Of a DNA stretch of 64,000 nt, positions 1 through 8,437 are shown piece by piece. The notes under the pieces were generated by a model. That model saw only the letters and a program-made list of their open reading frames with translations. It searched no databases and had not been told where the DNA came from. A program made the position numbers and the translations under genes. Every line of letters begins with the position of its first letter. Within the stretch, counting starts at the first letter, position 1. Location: contig NZ_JACCCW010000002.1 in NCBI RefSeq assembly GCF_013410065.1, positions 124,001 to 188,000 on the forward strand, written 5' to 3'. The DNA is from Granulicella arctica (GTDB lineage Bacteria; Acidobacteriota; Terriglobia; Terriglobales; Acidobacteriaceae).

Positions 1-252
1 CTGGTGGAAATCAAGGTGAAGCAGATGGAGCGTGGCGGAAAGACGATCTCGGACGAGGAGCGGAAGGTACTCTACGAGGAGATTCGGGCGCAGTATGAGG
101 CGCAGGCTGATCCTCGCTATGGTGCAGCGCGAGGGTGGATTGATGCGATTATTGATCCTGCGCAGACGAGGCAGATGTTAATAACGGCGCTCGAGGCCTG
201 CGCTCTGAATCCAGAGGTGGCGAAGTTTAATCCGGGAGTATTGCAGACATGA
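1..252 (+). CDS. Acyl-CoA carboxylase beta subunit, C-terminal fragment (start outside window)
   Basis: Only the last 83 codons are present; the reading frame is open at the left edge. The tail, with YEEIRAQYEAQADPRYGAAR and WIDAIIDP, matches the C-terminal end of biotin-dependent carboxyltransferase beta subunits (methylcrotonyl- or propionyl-CoA carboxylase). This subunit moves the carboxyl group from biotin to the acyl-CoA. The stop overlaps the start of the next gene (ATGA), so it is the upstream member of the same operon. The HMG-CoA lyase and hydratase that follow favour methylcrotonyl-CoA carboxylase of leucine breakdown; that choice is inferred from context, because the substrate-binding core lies outside the window. 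Confidence 0.75.
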   Translation: MVEIKVKQMERGGKTISDEERKVLYEEIRAQYEAQADPRYGAARGWIDAIIDPAQTRQMLITALEACALNPEVAKFNPGVLQT

Positions 253-1118
253 GTACGGTGAAGATCATTGAGTGTCCGCGGGATGCGTGGCAAGGGTTGC
301 CGAAGGCGATGCCGGCCGAGGTGAAGGCGGACTATTTGCGGACGCTGGTTGCGGCGGGATTCAAGCATATCGATGCGGTGAGCTTTGTGTCGCGGACAGC
401 GGTGCCGCAGATGGCGGATGCGGAGCTGGTGCTCGAGTATCTCGATCCGCCGGACGATGTGGAGATCATCGGCATCGTCGTGAACACGAAGGGCGCGGAG
501 CGGGCGGTGAAGACGGGAAGCGTGCAAACACTGGGGTTTCCGTACTCGATCTCGGAGACGTTCCTGAAGCGCAATCAGAACCAGACGCCTGAGGAGTCGC
601 TGGAGGCGTTGGAAGAGATTGGCACGCTCGCGTACAAGGGCGGGCTCGAGGTGGTTGCGTACCTGTCGATGGCGTTCGGGAATCCTTATGGCGAGCCTTG
701 GGATATCGACGAGGTTGTGGCCGCGTGCGATCTGCTGGTGGATTCGGGCGTGACGCAGATCTCGCTTGCGGACACGGTGGGAATGGCGACGCCGAAGCAG
801 ATCGCGGATGTTGTGTCGGATGTGCTTGCGGTGCATGATGGCCTGGAGATTGGCGTGCATCTGCATGCGCGACCGCAGGATGCGGCGGCGAAGGTGCGCG
901 CGGCGTATGAGGCTGGATGCAGGCGGTTCGATGTGGCGCTGGGTGGATTGGGCGGATGTCCGTTCGCGCAGGATGCTCTGGTGGGGAATCTGGCGACAGA
1001 GGTGTTGCTGGCGGAGCTGAAGGCACTTGGCGCGGAGCTGCCTGAGATGAGGCCACTCGATGGGTTGCTGCATGCGAGCCGGGAGATTGAGCGGAAGTAC
1101 GGAGTGCGCGTGCAATGA
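249..1118 (+). CDS. Hydroxymethylglutaryl-CoA lyase
   Basis: A 289-residue TIM-barrel lyase of the HMGL-like family, which splits HMG-CoA into acetoacetate and acetyl-CoA as the last step of leucine degradation. The N-terminal ECPRDAWQGL stands for the family's E-x-x-P-R-D-x-x-Q start (metal and catalytic residues). HLHAR near residue 200 supplies the metal-binding HxH. GGLGGCPFA near residue 240 is the HMG-CoA lyase signature with the catalytic cysteine. The length is normal for the family. The start overlaps the upstream stop and the stop overlaps the next start (ATGA both times), implying translational coupling. The cysteine loop argues against homocitrate or isopropylmalate synthase. Confidence 0.9.
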   Translation: MSTVKIIECPRDAWQGLPKAMPAEVKADYLRTLVAAGFKHIDAVSFVSRTAVPQMADAELVLEYLDPPDDVEIIGIVVNTKGAERAVKTGSVQTLGFPYSISETFLKRNQNQTPEESLEALEEIGTLAYKGGLEVVAYLSMAFGNPYGEPWDIDEVVAACDLLVDSGVTQISLADTVGMATPKQIADVVSDVLAVHDGLEIGVHLHARPQDAAAKVRAAYEAGCRRFDVALGGLGGCPFAQDALVGNLATEVLLAELKALGAELPEMRPLDGLLHASREIERKYGVRVQ

Positions 1119-1894
1119 GTTATGAAACCGTTCTGGTTACAGATGACGATGGAGTGCGGACGATTACGCTGAACCGGCCGGAGCGGCGGAATGCGATGAC
1201 TCCGCTGATGCAGGGAGAGCTGCTTGCGGCGATGCGCGATGCGGCTGCGAGTGACTGTCGCGTGGTGGTGTTTCGCGGCGCTGGCGAGGCGTTTTGTGCG
1301 GGGCTCGATCTGAGTGCGTTGCAGGGGATGAACGATCGTTCTCCGGAGGAACATGCGGCGGATGCGGAGCGGATTGCGCTGCTGTTTCGGACGCTGTATG
1401 AGCTTCCGAAGCCGACGATTGCGGCGGTGCAAGGCGCGGCGATTGCGGGAGGAACTGGACTGGCGACGATCTGCGATTTTACGCTGGCGGTTCCGGCGGC
1501 TCGGTTTGGATATAGCGAGGTGCGGATCGGGTTTGTGCCTGCGGTGGTTTCGGCTTATCTGACGTTGCAGATCGGGGATAAGAGGGCGCGTGCGTTGCTG
1601 TTGACAGGCAAGGTGTTCGATGCGGATGAGGCTTTGCGGCTTGGGCTGGTGAGCGAGATTGTGGATGCGGAGCGGCTGGATACTCGGGTGATGGAGATTG
1701 CGGCGGTGCTGAAGGCGAACAGTCCTGAGTCGCTGGCAGCGACGAAGCGGCTGTTGGCGGCGCAGAACGCGGTGTGGCTCGATGCGGCGATTGCCGCGGC
1801 GATGGCGGCGAATGCGGAGGCTCGGGGAACGCATGACTTTCGCGAAGGTGTTGCAGCGTTTTTGGAGAAGCGGAAGCCGGTTTGGCGTGGGTAA
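1115..1894 (+). CDS. Enoyl-CoA hydratase/isomerase family protein, probable methylglutaconyl-CoA hydratase
   Basis: A 259-residue crotonase-fold protein. It has the N-terminal substrate loop RPERRNAM, the oxyanion-hole segment FCAGLDLSAL and the second glycine-rich oxyanion segment AIAGGTGLAT, followed by a conserved acidic position in SEVRIGFVPA. Crotonases hydrate or isomerise CoA-activated enoyl substrates. Its place between HMG-CoA lyase (4-base overlap) and a thioesterase, downstream of a carboxylase subunit, suggests methylglutaconyl-CoA hydration, the step between methylcrotonyl-CoA carboxylase and HMG-CoA lyase. The substrate is inferred from the operon only; the family is certain. 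Confidence 0.85.
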   Translation: MSYETVLVTDDDGVRTITLNRPERRNAMTPLMQGELLAAMRDAAASDCRVVVFRGAGEAFCAGLDLSALQGMNDRSPEEHAADAERIALLFRTLYELPKPTIAAVQGAAIAGGTGLATICDFTLAVPAARFGYSEVRIGFVPAVVSAYLTLQIGDKRARALLLTGKVFDADEALRLGLVSEIVDAERLDTRVMEIAAVLKANSPESLAATKRLLAAQNAVWLDAAIAAAMAANAEARGTHDFREGVAAFLEKRKPVWRG

Positions 1895-1903
1895 ACTGAA
1901 GAG

Positions 1904-2326
1904 ATGAGCGATGCGAAGGTGATTGAGGCGCGGGTTCGCGTGCGGTACGCGGAGACCGACCAGATGGGCGTGGTGTATCACGCGAACTATCTGGTGTGGT
2001 TCGAGGTTGGGCGCGTGGAGTTTATCCGGCAGTTAGGCTTGAACTACAAGGAGATGGAAGCGGAGGATAACTGCCTGATCGCGGTGGTTGAGGCGACGGC
2101 GCGGTATCGTGCCCCGGCGCGATATGACGATGAACTGGTGATCGAGACGCGGTTGACGGCTTCGCGGAGCTCGGTGATCCGTTTCAGCTATCGGGTTGTG
2201 CGGGAGGCTGACGGCGTGTTGTTGTGTGAGGGTGAGACAATGCACGTGGTGGTGAACCGCGAGATGAAAAAGACACGTCTTCCACAGAAGTATGCAGAAC
2301 GTTTTGCGGCGTATCTCATCGAATAA
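1904..2326 (+). CDS. Acyl-CoA thioesterase, YbgC/4HBT hotdog family
   Basis: A 140-residue single hotdog domain. The hallmark VRYAETDQMGVVYHANYLVW near the N-terminus contains the catalytic aspartate and the HANY motif of 4-hydroxybenzoyl-CoA thioesterase/YbgC proteins. These hydrolyse short acyl-CoA thioesters in the cytoplasm. The gene starts 9 bases after the hydratase stop and is the fourth gene of the leucine-degradation operon, where it could release trapped CoA. The exact substrate is not visible from sequence. Confidence 0.85.
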   Translation: MSDAKVIEARVRVRYAETDQMGVVYHANYLVWFEVGRVEFIRQLGLNYKEMEAEDNCLIAVVEATARYRAPARYDDELVIETRLTASRSSVIRFSYRVVREADGVLLCEGETMHVVVNREMKKTRLPQKYAERFAAYLIE

Positions 2327-2346
2327 ATGTGGGCCAAGGAGAGGAA

Positions 2347-3084
2347 ATGAGCAAGCAGGCGAAGGTTGCGTTGATTACGGGAGCGAACAAGGGACTTGGT
2401 CTCGAGACGGCTCGGCAGCTTGGAAAGCTGGGGATTACGGTGTTGTTGGGCGCACGCGACAAAACGAAGGGTGAGGCTGCTGCGGCGGAGCTGAAGCGCG
2501 AGGGCATCGATGCACGCGCGATAACGCTGGATGTGGATTCTCCGAGCGATATTGCGGAGGTTGCGGACAAAATCGCGGCTGAGTTTGGGCAGCTTGACAT
2601 TCTGGTGAACAACGCGGCGGTGATGGTCGATGCGCGGACGGGGAATGAGACGAGCACGACCTCGGGTGAGGTGCTGCGGACGACCTTCCGGACGAACTTC
2701 TTTGCGGTGGTGCAGCTGACGCAAGCTCTGCTGCCGTTGCTGCAACAGAGCGAAGCGGGACGGATTGTGAATCTGTCGAGCATTCTCGGGTCGAATACGT
2801 TGCATGCGACGCCGGGATCGCCGATCTACGATGCGAAGACGTTTGCGTATGACTCATCGAAGGCGGCGCTGAACTCGTTTACGATCCATCTGGCGCATGA
2901 GCTGAAGGATACGAAGATCAAGGTGAACTCGGCTCATCCGGGCTGGGTGAAGACGGATATGGGCGGCGAGGGCGCTGTGATGGAGATCACCGATGGAGTG
3001 AAGACGGGCGTGGAGCTGGCGACGCTTGGTGAGGATGGTCCTACGGGCGGTTATTTCCATTTAGGGAAGGCTTTGCCCTGGTAG
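2347..3084 (+). CDS. SDR family NAD(P)-dependent oxidoreductase
   Basis: A 245-residue classical short-chain dehydrogenase. It shows the cofactor loop TGANKGLG, the NNAAV structural motif, the catalytic serine region NLSSILGS and the active site YDSSK (YxxxK). Residues HPGWVKTDMGG resemble carbonyl-reductase-like SDRs. The ATG at 2347 was chosen because CAAGGAGAGG lies just upstream at proper distance; a GTG at 2329 would add residues of no family similarity. It closes the catabolic operon, 20 bases after the thioesterase. Substrate unknown. Confidence 0.85.
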   Translation: MSKQAKVALITGANKGLGLETARQLGKLGITVLLGARDKTKGEAAAAELKREGIDARAITLDVDSPSDIAEVADKIAAEFGQLDILVNNAAVMVDARTGNETSTTSGEVLRTTFRTNFFAVVQLTQALLPLLQQSEAGRIVNLSSILGSNTLHATPGSPIYDAKTFAYDSSKAALNSFTIHLAHELKDTKIKVNSAHPGWVKTDMGGEGAVMEITDGVKTGVELATLGEDGPTGGYFHLGKALPW

Positions 3085-3095
3085 GTTTTTGCCAG

Positions 3096-3512
3096 CTAGC
3101 TGGTGAGCAGGCCGCGGGGTTTTATGTTTTCGCGGATGAAGGCGATGGTGGTTTCGAGCGGTGTCCCCGGGCCGAAGATGGCGGAGACGCCGCTTGCTTT
3201 TAAGCCCTCGACGTCTTGATCGGGGATGGTGCCGCCGAGGATGAGGAGGATGTCTTCGGCGTGCGCGGCCCGGAGGAGCTCGGTGATGCGGGGGACGATT
3301 GCGTTGTGGGCTCCGGAGAGGATGGAGAGGCCGATGCAGTCGACGTCTTCCTGGATGGCAGCGGAGACGATCATCTCGGGTGTTTGGCGGAGGCCGGTGT
3401 AGATGACTTCCATGCCGGCGTCGCGGAGGGCGCGGGCGATGATCTTGGCGCCGCGGTCGTGGCCGTCGAGGCCGGGCTTGGCTACGAGAACGCGAATGGG
3501 GGTGTTCGCCAT
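3096..3512 (-). CDS. Cobalamin-binding domain protein (methylmalonyl-CoA mutase C-terminal type)
   Basis: A 138-residue stand-alone B12-binding domain. The motif GHDRGAK gives the DxHxxG signature whose histidine coordinates cobalt. SILSGAH and GGTIPDQD are the other conserved cobalamin loops of adenosylcobalamin-dependent acyl-CoA mutases. Small subunits like this pair with a separate large catalytic subunit to interconvert acyl-CoAs (methylmalonyl, isobutyryl or ethylmalonyl types). No large subunit lies in this window. It converges with the branched-chain catabolic operon (11-base gap), which fits a role in propionyl or isobutyryl-CoA metabolism. Confidence 0.85.
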   Translation of the reverse strand: MANTPIRVLVAKPGLDGHDRGAKIIARALRDAGMEVIYTGLRQTPEMIVSAAIQEDVDCIGLSILSGAHNAIVPRITELLRAAHAEDILLILGGTIPDQDVEGLKASGVSAIFGPGTPLETTIAFIRENIKPRGLLTS

Positions 3513-3548
3513 GCGTGGTGAGTATACGGGTTCGCCTTCATGGCTGGG

Positions 3549-3674
3549 TACCCCCCCACCCTATGTATCAGGCTAAGATTCCTGTTTTCAACGATTTACG
3601 CTATTTATCGTGGCGTAAATATAAGATTCTAAATGGCTTAGATGTTAAATATAAGATTCTAAAGGCTTTACGCC
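3549..3674. repeat. Composite intergenic repeat, copy 1 (C-tract, inverted repeat, two 18-mers)
   Basis: This lies in the roughly 300-base gap 3513-3816. In order it shows TACCCCCCC (3549-3557); an inverted repeat ATTTACGC (3594-3601)/GCGTAAAT (3613-3620) with an 11-base spacer containing TTTATCG; and two copies of TAAATATAAGATTCTAAA starting at 3616 and 3646, a 30-base step. GGCGTAAA (3612-3619) and TTTACGCC (3667-3674) bracket both copies as an outer inverted repeat. The same layout recurs at 25574-25693, so this appears to be a dispersed element. No gene is seen in the rest of the gap. Confidence 0.65.
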
Positions 3675-3816
3675 GTTCTTAATTGAAGCGAGAGGGAACC
3701 AACGTAAGTTTTCTAACCCACTCTTCCAGTATACGGGATGGATGGGGTAAATGTGCCACGTGTAAGTGATTGATAACGCTATGGATAGGTGCTGGAGGGG
3801 CTTGACAAGAAAATTG

Positions 3817-4614
3817 TTAGTCGTTGGGGACGATGAGGCGGGCGGTCTGCCAGGCTTTGGCGTACTTCCAACTAGTGTAGGTGGCGTGGTAGAGGTGCAG
3901 GAGCAGGCCCTCGCGGCCGTCGAGGAAGCCGAGGCGGCCGAAGTAGTTCCAGAAGAAGGTGAGGAGCGGGACGAAGACGACGTTGACGTAGAAGCCGAGG
4001 ACGCTGCGGCTGCTTTTGCCGTTGGCGACGAGGAGGAGCGCGCCGAGGCTGCTGTAGCGGTCCATGTGCTCGAGGTAGCTTTCGAGGGTGGGATAGGCGT
4101 GGTGGATGAGGTCGAAGTCGAGGGTGGAGGATTCGCCGTCGAAGGTGATGGTCTCGTGGACGGGGCGCTCGGCGAAGCGGGGAGGGCGGGAGTAGTTGGC
4201 GGCGTGGCGGCGGAAGAGACGGAGTTTGGGGTCGGGATAGTAGCCGCCGCGTTTCATCCAGCGGCCGAGGAAGAGGTTGCGGCGGTTGATGTAGTAGGCG
4301 TCGTGGGGCGGGTTGGAGGGCAGGAGGTTGCGGATCTGGGATTGGAGCTCGGGGGAGAGTTCTTCGTCGGCGTCGAGGGAGAGGACCCAGATGCCGGTGC
4401 AGCGGGCGATAGCCATGTTTTTCTGGGCGGCGAAGCCCTGCCAGGGCTCGTCGTAGACGATTGCGTTGAAGGAGCGGGCGATCTCGACGGTGCGGTCGGT
4501 GGAGGCGGAGTCGATGATGACGATTTCGTCGGCGAACTGGACGCTGGCGAGGGTGCGTGCGAGATTGTGCTCTTCGTTTTTGGTGATGATGGCGACGGAT
4601 AGCAGTGGTGGCAT
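3817..4614 (-). CDS. Glycosyltransferase family 2 (WaaE/KdtX-like)
   Basis: A 265-residue GT-A fold transferase. SVAIITKNEEHNL opens the nucleotide-sugar domain, IIDSASTDRTVEIA follows, and LSLDADEELS is the DxD-type metal site. The C-terminal half carries an arginine/histidine-rich acceptor region and one hydrophobic stretch (FYVNVVFVPLLTFFWNYF). The overall arrangement is that of WaaE-type beta-1,4-glucosyltransferases that decorate lipopolysaccharide core or Kdo. It is monocistronic in appearance, ahead of cyaY on the same strand. Sugar and acceptor cannot be read from sequence. Confidence 0.85.
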   Translation of the reverse strand: MPPLLSVAIITKNEEHNLARTLASVQFADEIVIIDSASTDRTVEIARSFNAIVYDEPWQGFAAQKNMAIARCTGIWVLSLDADEELSPELQSQIRNLLPSNPPHDAYYINRRNLFLGRWMKRGGYYPDPKLRLFRRHAANYSRPPRFAERPVHETITFDGESSTLDFDLIHHAYPTLESYLEHMDRYSSLGALLLVANGKSSRSVLGFYVNVVFVPLLTFFWNYFGRLGFLDGREGLLLHLYHATYTSWKYAKAWQTARLIVPND

Positions 4615-4712
4615 AGATAGAACTCTCCCGGAGCTTGGTGTGCCAGTCCTGTTTCTTTTCGCGGTGTATCTGGTAGACGAGAACTATGGGCTAAGGTTGG
4701 CCCCGGAACGAG

Positions 4713-5057
4713 TCAGAGAAGCGTGATTTCGGGGTCTCCGAGGTGTTCGCGGAGCAGACGCTGCATGAGCGGCTTGAGAGCTTCGCCGGTTTTGGAAAGG
4801 GTGAAGGCGCTGGAGGCTTCGTTCCACTCGAGCTTGAAGCTGGTGGCCTGGGCGGAGATCCAGACCTGGCGAACGGGGGTGTTGGGGGTGACGACGAACT
4901 TGCTCGATCCGTTCTCGAAGATGACGTTCATGACGCCGTTGTTGTCTTCGAACTCGAAGCTGCCGGAGTCGTCTTCGGCCTCGATGAGGGATTGCTTGAG
5001 GGACTCGAGGGCGCGGTCGGACTCGCGTCGGAAGGTGGCTTCATCGATGAGGCTCAT
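4713..5057 (-). CDS. cyaY: Frataxin-like iron donor protein CyaY
   Basis: A 114-residue protein with the frataxin order: an acidic N-terminal helix (FRRESDRALESLKQSLIEAE), the strand FEFEDNNGVMNVIF, then VVTPNTPVRQVWISAQ and a C-terminal helix. The PxRQxW(I/L)S element is the family hallmark. Frataxins bind iron through the acidic ridge and regulate Fe-S assembly. The start at 5057 was chosen because the protein begins there with the family-typical MSLIDEATF; a longer upstream extension has no family match. It is divergent from the dehydrogenase gene at 5125. Clear cyaY homologues are common in proteobacteria, so its presence here is of some interest. Confidence 0.8.
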   Translation of the reverse strand: MSLIDEATFRRESDRALESLKQSLIEAEDDSGSFEFEDNNGVMNVIFENGSSKFVVTPNTPVRQVWISAQATSFKLEWNEASSAFTLSKTGEALKPLMQRLLREHLGDPEITLL

Positions 5058-5124
5058 GCGGTTAGTGTACTGGATGGGGCTTGTTGTGGATGACGTTTGG
5101 TGGAATCGTGGGTAGGATCTTCGC

Positions 5125-6426
5125 ATGAAGCTGATGCAGGTTTTGACCTTTGCAACGGGCCTTGTTCTGACTCTTCCGATGGCGGCGCAGAGGCCGCTGG
5201 TGCCACATCCGATCCATCTTGCGAGTGGGCGGTCGCTTACGCTCAATCTTCCTGTGGACTTTGCGATCAACATTGCGATGGAGGGGCTGCGGCGGGTGCG
5301 GTTTATGACGAAGTCGCCGGATGGGCGCATCTTTGTGACGGATATGGACTCGCTGGCGGATAACACGCGGGGAGCGGTGTACATTCTCGATGGATGGGAT
5401 GAGACGACGCACCGGTTTGCGCGGGTGATTCCGTATCTGAAGGGGTTGCGGAACCCGAACGATGTGGCGTTCTATACGGATGCGGCGGGGCAGAGCTGGC
5501 TGTATCTGCCGCTGACGGACAGGCTGGTTCGGTACAGGTATGAGGCGGGGGATGTGGCACCGCATTCGGCGCCTGAGGTGCTGGCGCGGTATCCGGACTA
5601 TGGGCTGAACTACAAGTATGGTGGATGGCATCTGACGCGGACGGTGGCGTTTGCGAATCTGCATGGCAGGCCGAAGCTGTATGTCGCGGTGGGGTCGTCG
5701 TGCAATGCGTGCCGGGAGAAGGAGGAGATTCGGGCTACGTTGTCGGTGATGGATCCGGATGGGAAGAATCAGCAGATTGTGGCACGTGGGCTGCGGAATG
5801 CGGTGGGGCTGGCGGTGATTCCGCCGGGCAGCTCTGAGTTTCCGGGTGGGGCGTTGTTTGGGACGAATATGGGGGCGGATCATCTGGGGGATCATGCGCC
5901 GGAGGATACGTTCTTTGAGCTGGATAGTGCGCGGTATCCGGCGAGTGCGGATGCGAACTACGGATGGCCTACGTGCTACTTCGAGGATGGGGTGGCGCAT
6001 GCGGATGCGCGGATCTCGGACCCGAAGCCTGGAGACCATACTTTTCCGCCGCCACCGGCTGGGCCTGCTCCGGTGCAGTTCGATTGTGGGAGGGTTCCGG
6101 CGGCCTATACGACGTTTGCGGCGCATAGCTCGCCGCTGGGGCTGGCCTGGTTTGGCGGGGACTCAAGCTTGCTGAAGGATAGCTTTCTGGTAGCGCTGCA
6201 TGGGGCGAGTCATCTGGATATTGCGACGGGGTACAAGGTGGTTCGGTTTTCGCCGGAGAGCCGGAAGCCGGAGGATTTTATTACCGGCTTTCTGGTTCGG
6301 GAGAATGGGAAGCCGGTGGTGGCGGGGCGGCCTTGTGGGATCTTGCAGGTGGGGCCGGATAGTTTTCTGCTGACGGATGACCATGATGGGGCGATCTATT
6401 GGGTGGGGCCAAAGGGGCGGGGGTAG
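5125..6426 (+). CDS. Secreted PQQ-type sugar dehydrogenase (glucose/sorbosone dehydrogenase family)
   Basis: A 433-residue exported protein. Residues 1-21 are a signal peptide ending ...PMAAQ. The mature part is a six-bladed beta-propeller like the soluble glucose/L-sorbosone dehydrogenases: GLRNPNDVAFYTDAAG, RGLRNAVGLAVIPPG, FGTNMGADHLGDHAPEDTFF and NYGWPTCYFEDG are typical blade segments. Such enzymes oxidise aldoses in the periplasm, usually with PQQ. No PQQ synthesis gene is present in the window. It is followed by a perfect hairpin at 6434-6463 and converges with the M28 peptidase gene. Confidence 0.8.
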   Translation: MKLMQVLTFATGLVLTLPMAAQRPLVPHPIHLASGRSLTLNLPVDFAINIAMEGLRRVRFMTKSPDGRIFVTDMDSLADNTRGAVYILDGWDETTHRFARVIPYLKGLRNPNDVAFYTDAAGQSWLYLPLTDRLVRYRYEAGDVAPHSAPEVLARYPDYGLNYKYGGWHLTRTVAFANLHGRPKLYVAVGSSCNACREKEEIRATLSVMDPDGKNQQIVARGLRNAVGLAVIPPGSSEFPGGALFGTNMGADHLGDHAPEDTFFELDSARYPASADANYGWPTCYFEDGVAHADARISDPKPGDHTFPPPPAGPAPVQFDCGRVPAAYTTFAAHSSPLGLAWFGGDSSLLKDSFLVALHGASHLDIATGYKVVRFSPESRKPEDFITGFLVRENGKPVVAGRPCGILQVGPDSFLLTDDHDGAIYWVGPKGRG

Positions 6427-6433
6427 CTTGCTT

Positions 6434-6463
6434 CCCACCCTTCGCATGGGAGCGAAGGGTGGG
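6434..6463. terminator. Hairpin between convergent genes, likely bidirectional terminator or dispersed repeat
   Basis: CCCACCCTTCGC (6434-6445) pairs perfectly with GCGAAGGGTGGG (6452-6463) over a six-base loop. It sits between two convergent stops (6426 and 6487). There is no T-run, and the following GGGGCACCCG also appears at about 25985, so it may belong to a second dispersed repeat family rather than being a dedicated terminator. Confidence 0.5.
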
Positions 6464-6486
6464 GCACCCGGCATGATGGGCTCTGA

Positions 6487-8238
6487 TTATTTTTTTACTG
6501 CGTCGGGGTAGATGCCTTCGAGGGGTTTGCTGCGTTGTTCTACCAGCTCGGGGTGGGGGAGGGGTTTGCGGGGGAGCATCTGGTCGCGCGTGGCGGCGTC
6601 GTAGACGAAGGTGGCCATGATGACGGCGGCTTGCTGGAGGTCGGGCTCGGAGAGGCGCTCGTAGACGTCCTGGTTGGTGTGGTGGGAGCGGCTCTCGTAG
6701 TCGCGTGGGTCCTGGATGAACTGGAAGCCGGGCAGGCCGACCAGATCGAAGGGGACGTGGTCGGTGGAGCCGGTGGGGCGCTGGCTGATGGTGGTGAAGC
6801 CGAGGTCGCGGAGAGGTTTGCCCCACTGCTCGAAGATGCTGCCGATGGCCTGGTTGCCTTCGGTGTAGATGCCGAGGAACTTGCCGGTGCCGTTGTCGGC
6901 GTTGAAGTAGCCGGAGAGGAGCGCGTGGTCGGGTTTGAGGGTGACGGGGCCGGTCTGCTGGCGGAGGAACTCGGGTATGAGCTGCTCTTCGGGTTTGGTG
7001 GAGTATTGGAGGGTGGCGAAGTGGTCGCGGACGTAGCCTGCGGAGCCGAAGATGCCCTGCTCTTCGCCACCCCATAGGGCGACGCGGATGGTGCGGCGGG
7101 GATGGGCGTCGACGGCTTTGAGGATGCGCATGGCCTCCATGGCAATGATGGCGCCGGCACCGTCATCGGTGGCGCCGGTGCCGGCGATCCAGCTATCGAG
7201 ATGACCGCCGAGCATAACGACCTGATCCTTGAGGGCGGGGTCGGAGCCGGGGATCTCGGCGATGGTGTTCATGCCGGGCTCGTGGTCGCCGGTGAATTTG
7301 GTTTGGATGTCGAGGGCGAGCTTGACGGGGACGTCGTGGCTGAGGAGGCGGGAGATGCGGCCGAAGGCCTCGTTGGCGATGACGGCCTCGGCGATGGGCT
7401 GCTTGTGGTCGGGGCGGTAGACGAACCAGCCCATGCTGGAGCCGGTGTCGTCGTGGATGACGCCGCCTGAGCCGCCGGGGACGAGGAGTGCGGCGGCCTT
7501 TTCGGAGGCGAAGAAGGCGGAGACCTTCTCTTTGAAGGCCATCTGCTTGAAGACTTTTTCCCAGAAGGCGGGGTCGTCGGGCAGGACGTACTGCTCGCGG
7601 AGGCCGTTGTAGCCGTCGAGGGGGAACTCGCCGATGGCAGCTAGGTGGGCGGTGTCGTAGTGCTCGAGTTTGGGTACGGCGTCGGGGTCGATCTTGGGCG
7701 CGGGACCGTAGAGGACGATCTTTCCGGTGAGCTTGCCCTTCCAGGCGTCGAAGTCTTTTTCTTCTTTGAGCTCGGGGATGGCGATGACGTCGGCGGTGAT
7801 CTGACCTTTGGTCGCGGGGGACCAGGGTGTGGCTTGAGCGAGGAAGGTGGCGGTAGCGGGGGCGGTCATGAGGGCTGAGGTGCCGATCTGCTGCCAGCCC
7901 ATGCCGAAGTCGCCCCAGCTTTCGAGATGGGCGTTGGCGAGGCCCATGTGGGTGAACTGGTCGCGGGTCCAGTCGTTGGCTTTTTTGAGGCTGGGGGAGC
8001 CGGTGAGGCGGGGGCCGATGTCGTCGAAGAGGCCGCCGGCGTACTCCATGATGTGCGAGTTGAAGATGCCCTCGTGGCGGATGCGGGCGTACATGTCGAG
8101 GTCGAGGGTCTCGGTGGCGGGCTGCTGGGCTTGGGCGACGCAGGTGAGACCGATGGGTGCGAGCAGGCAGGAGAGCAGGATGGCTCGAGACAGGTGGACT
8201 GGCAGGGAGCGGCTGGAGGAACGCAGAGTGGCGATCAT
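6487..8238 (-). CDS. Secreted M28 family metallopeptidase (carboxypeptidase Q-like)
   Basis: A 583-residue exported zinc peptidase. The signal peptide ends near VAQAQQ (about residue 38). A PA-type insert covers roughly residues 130-290. The M28 catalytic domain follows: GGHLDSW (zinc His and catalytic Asp), ATDDGAGA (bridging Asp), WGGEEQGIFGS (base Glu and zinc Glu), FNADNGTG and GSTDHVPF (last zinc His). All five metal ligands of the family can be assigned. Such enzymes trim peptides or dipeptides outside the cytoplasm. It is convergent with the sugar dehydrogenase and divergent from the hypothetical gene at 8438. Confidence 0.85.
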   Translation of the reverse strand: MIATLRSSSRSLPVHLSRAILLSCLLAPIGLTCVAQAQQPATETLDLDMYARIRHEGIFNSHIMEYAGGLFDDIGPRLTGSPSLKKANDWTRDQFTHMGLANAHLESWGDFGMGWQQIGTSALMTAPATATFLAQATPWSPATKGQITADVIAIPELKEEKDFDAWKGKLTGKIVLYGPAPKIDPDAVPKLEHYDTAHLAAIGEFPLDGYNGLREQYVLPDDPAFWEKVFKQMAFKEKVSAFFASEKAAALLVPGGSGGVIHDDTGSSMGWFVYRPDHKQPIAEAVIANEAFGRISRLLSHDVPVKLALDIQTKFTGDHEPGMNTIAEIPGSDPALKDQVVMLGGHLDSWIAGTGATDDGAGAIIAMEAMRILKAVDAHPRRTIRVALWGGEEQGIFGSAGYVRDHFATLQYSTKPEEQLIPEFLRQQTGPVTLKPDHALLSGYFNADNGTGKFLGIYTEGNQAIGSIFEQWGKPLRDLGFTTISQRPTGSTDHVPFDLVGLPGFQFIQDPRDYESRSHHTNQDVYERLSEPDLQQAAVIMATFVYDAATRDQMLPRKPLPHPELVEQRSKPLEGIYPDAVKK

Positions 8239-8437
8239 TGCAGCCAGTGTAATGGGGCTTGGGGATGAATGTGAGAGGAATGAGCAGTTTGAATTCTTTT
8301 GATCCTCCTGCTACTCCATGAAACATTCTTTTGAGGAATTTGTGATGCCGTGGAACAGTGGACCTCTATCAGGTGTCTATAGTCCGTGTGCGCGCTTGTG
8401 CCGCTTTGGGCTGCGGGCTTCAGAATAGGACGGCCTC

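Noticed and set aside
117..1115. Long minus-strand open frames opposite the catabolic operon
   Set aside because: Arg/His-rich shadows created by G-rich codons of the plus-strand genes; no family content.
3616..3674. Possible CRISPR array
   Set aside because: Only two 18-base units 30 bases apart, with no spacers of CRISPR length and no cas genes; better explained as a dispersed composite repeat.
3766..4602. Long plus-strand open frame opposite the glycosyltransferase
   Set aside because: Val/Glu/Gly-only composition is the antisense shadow of a real gene.
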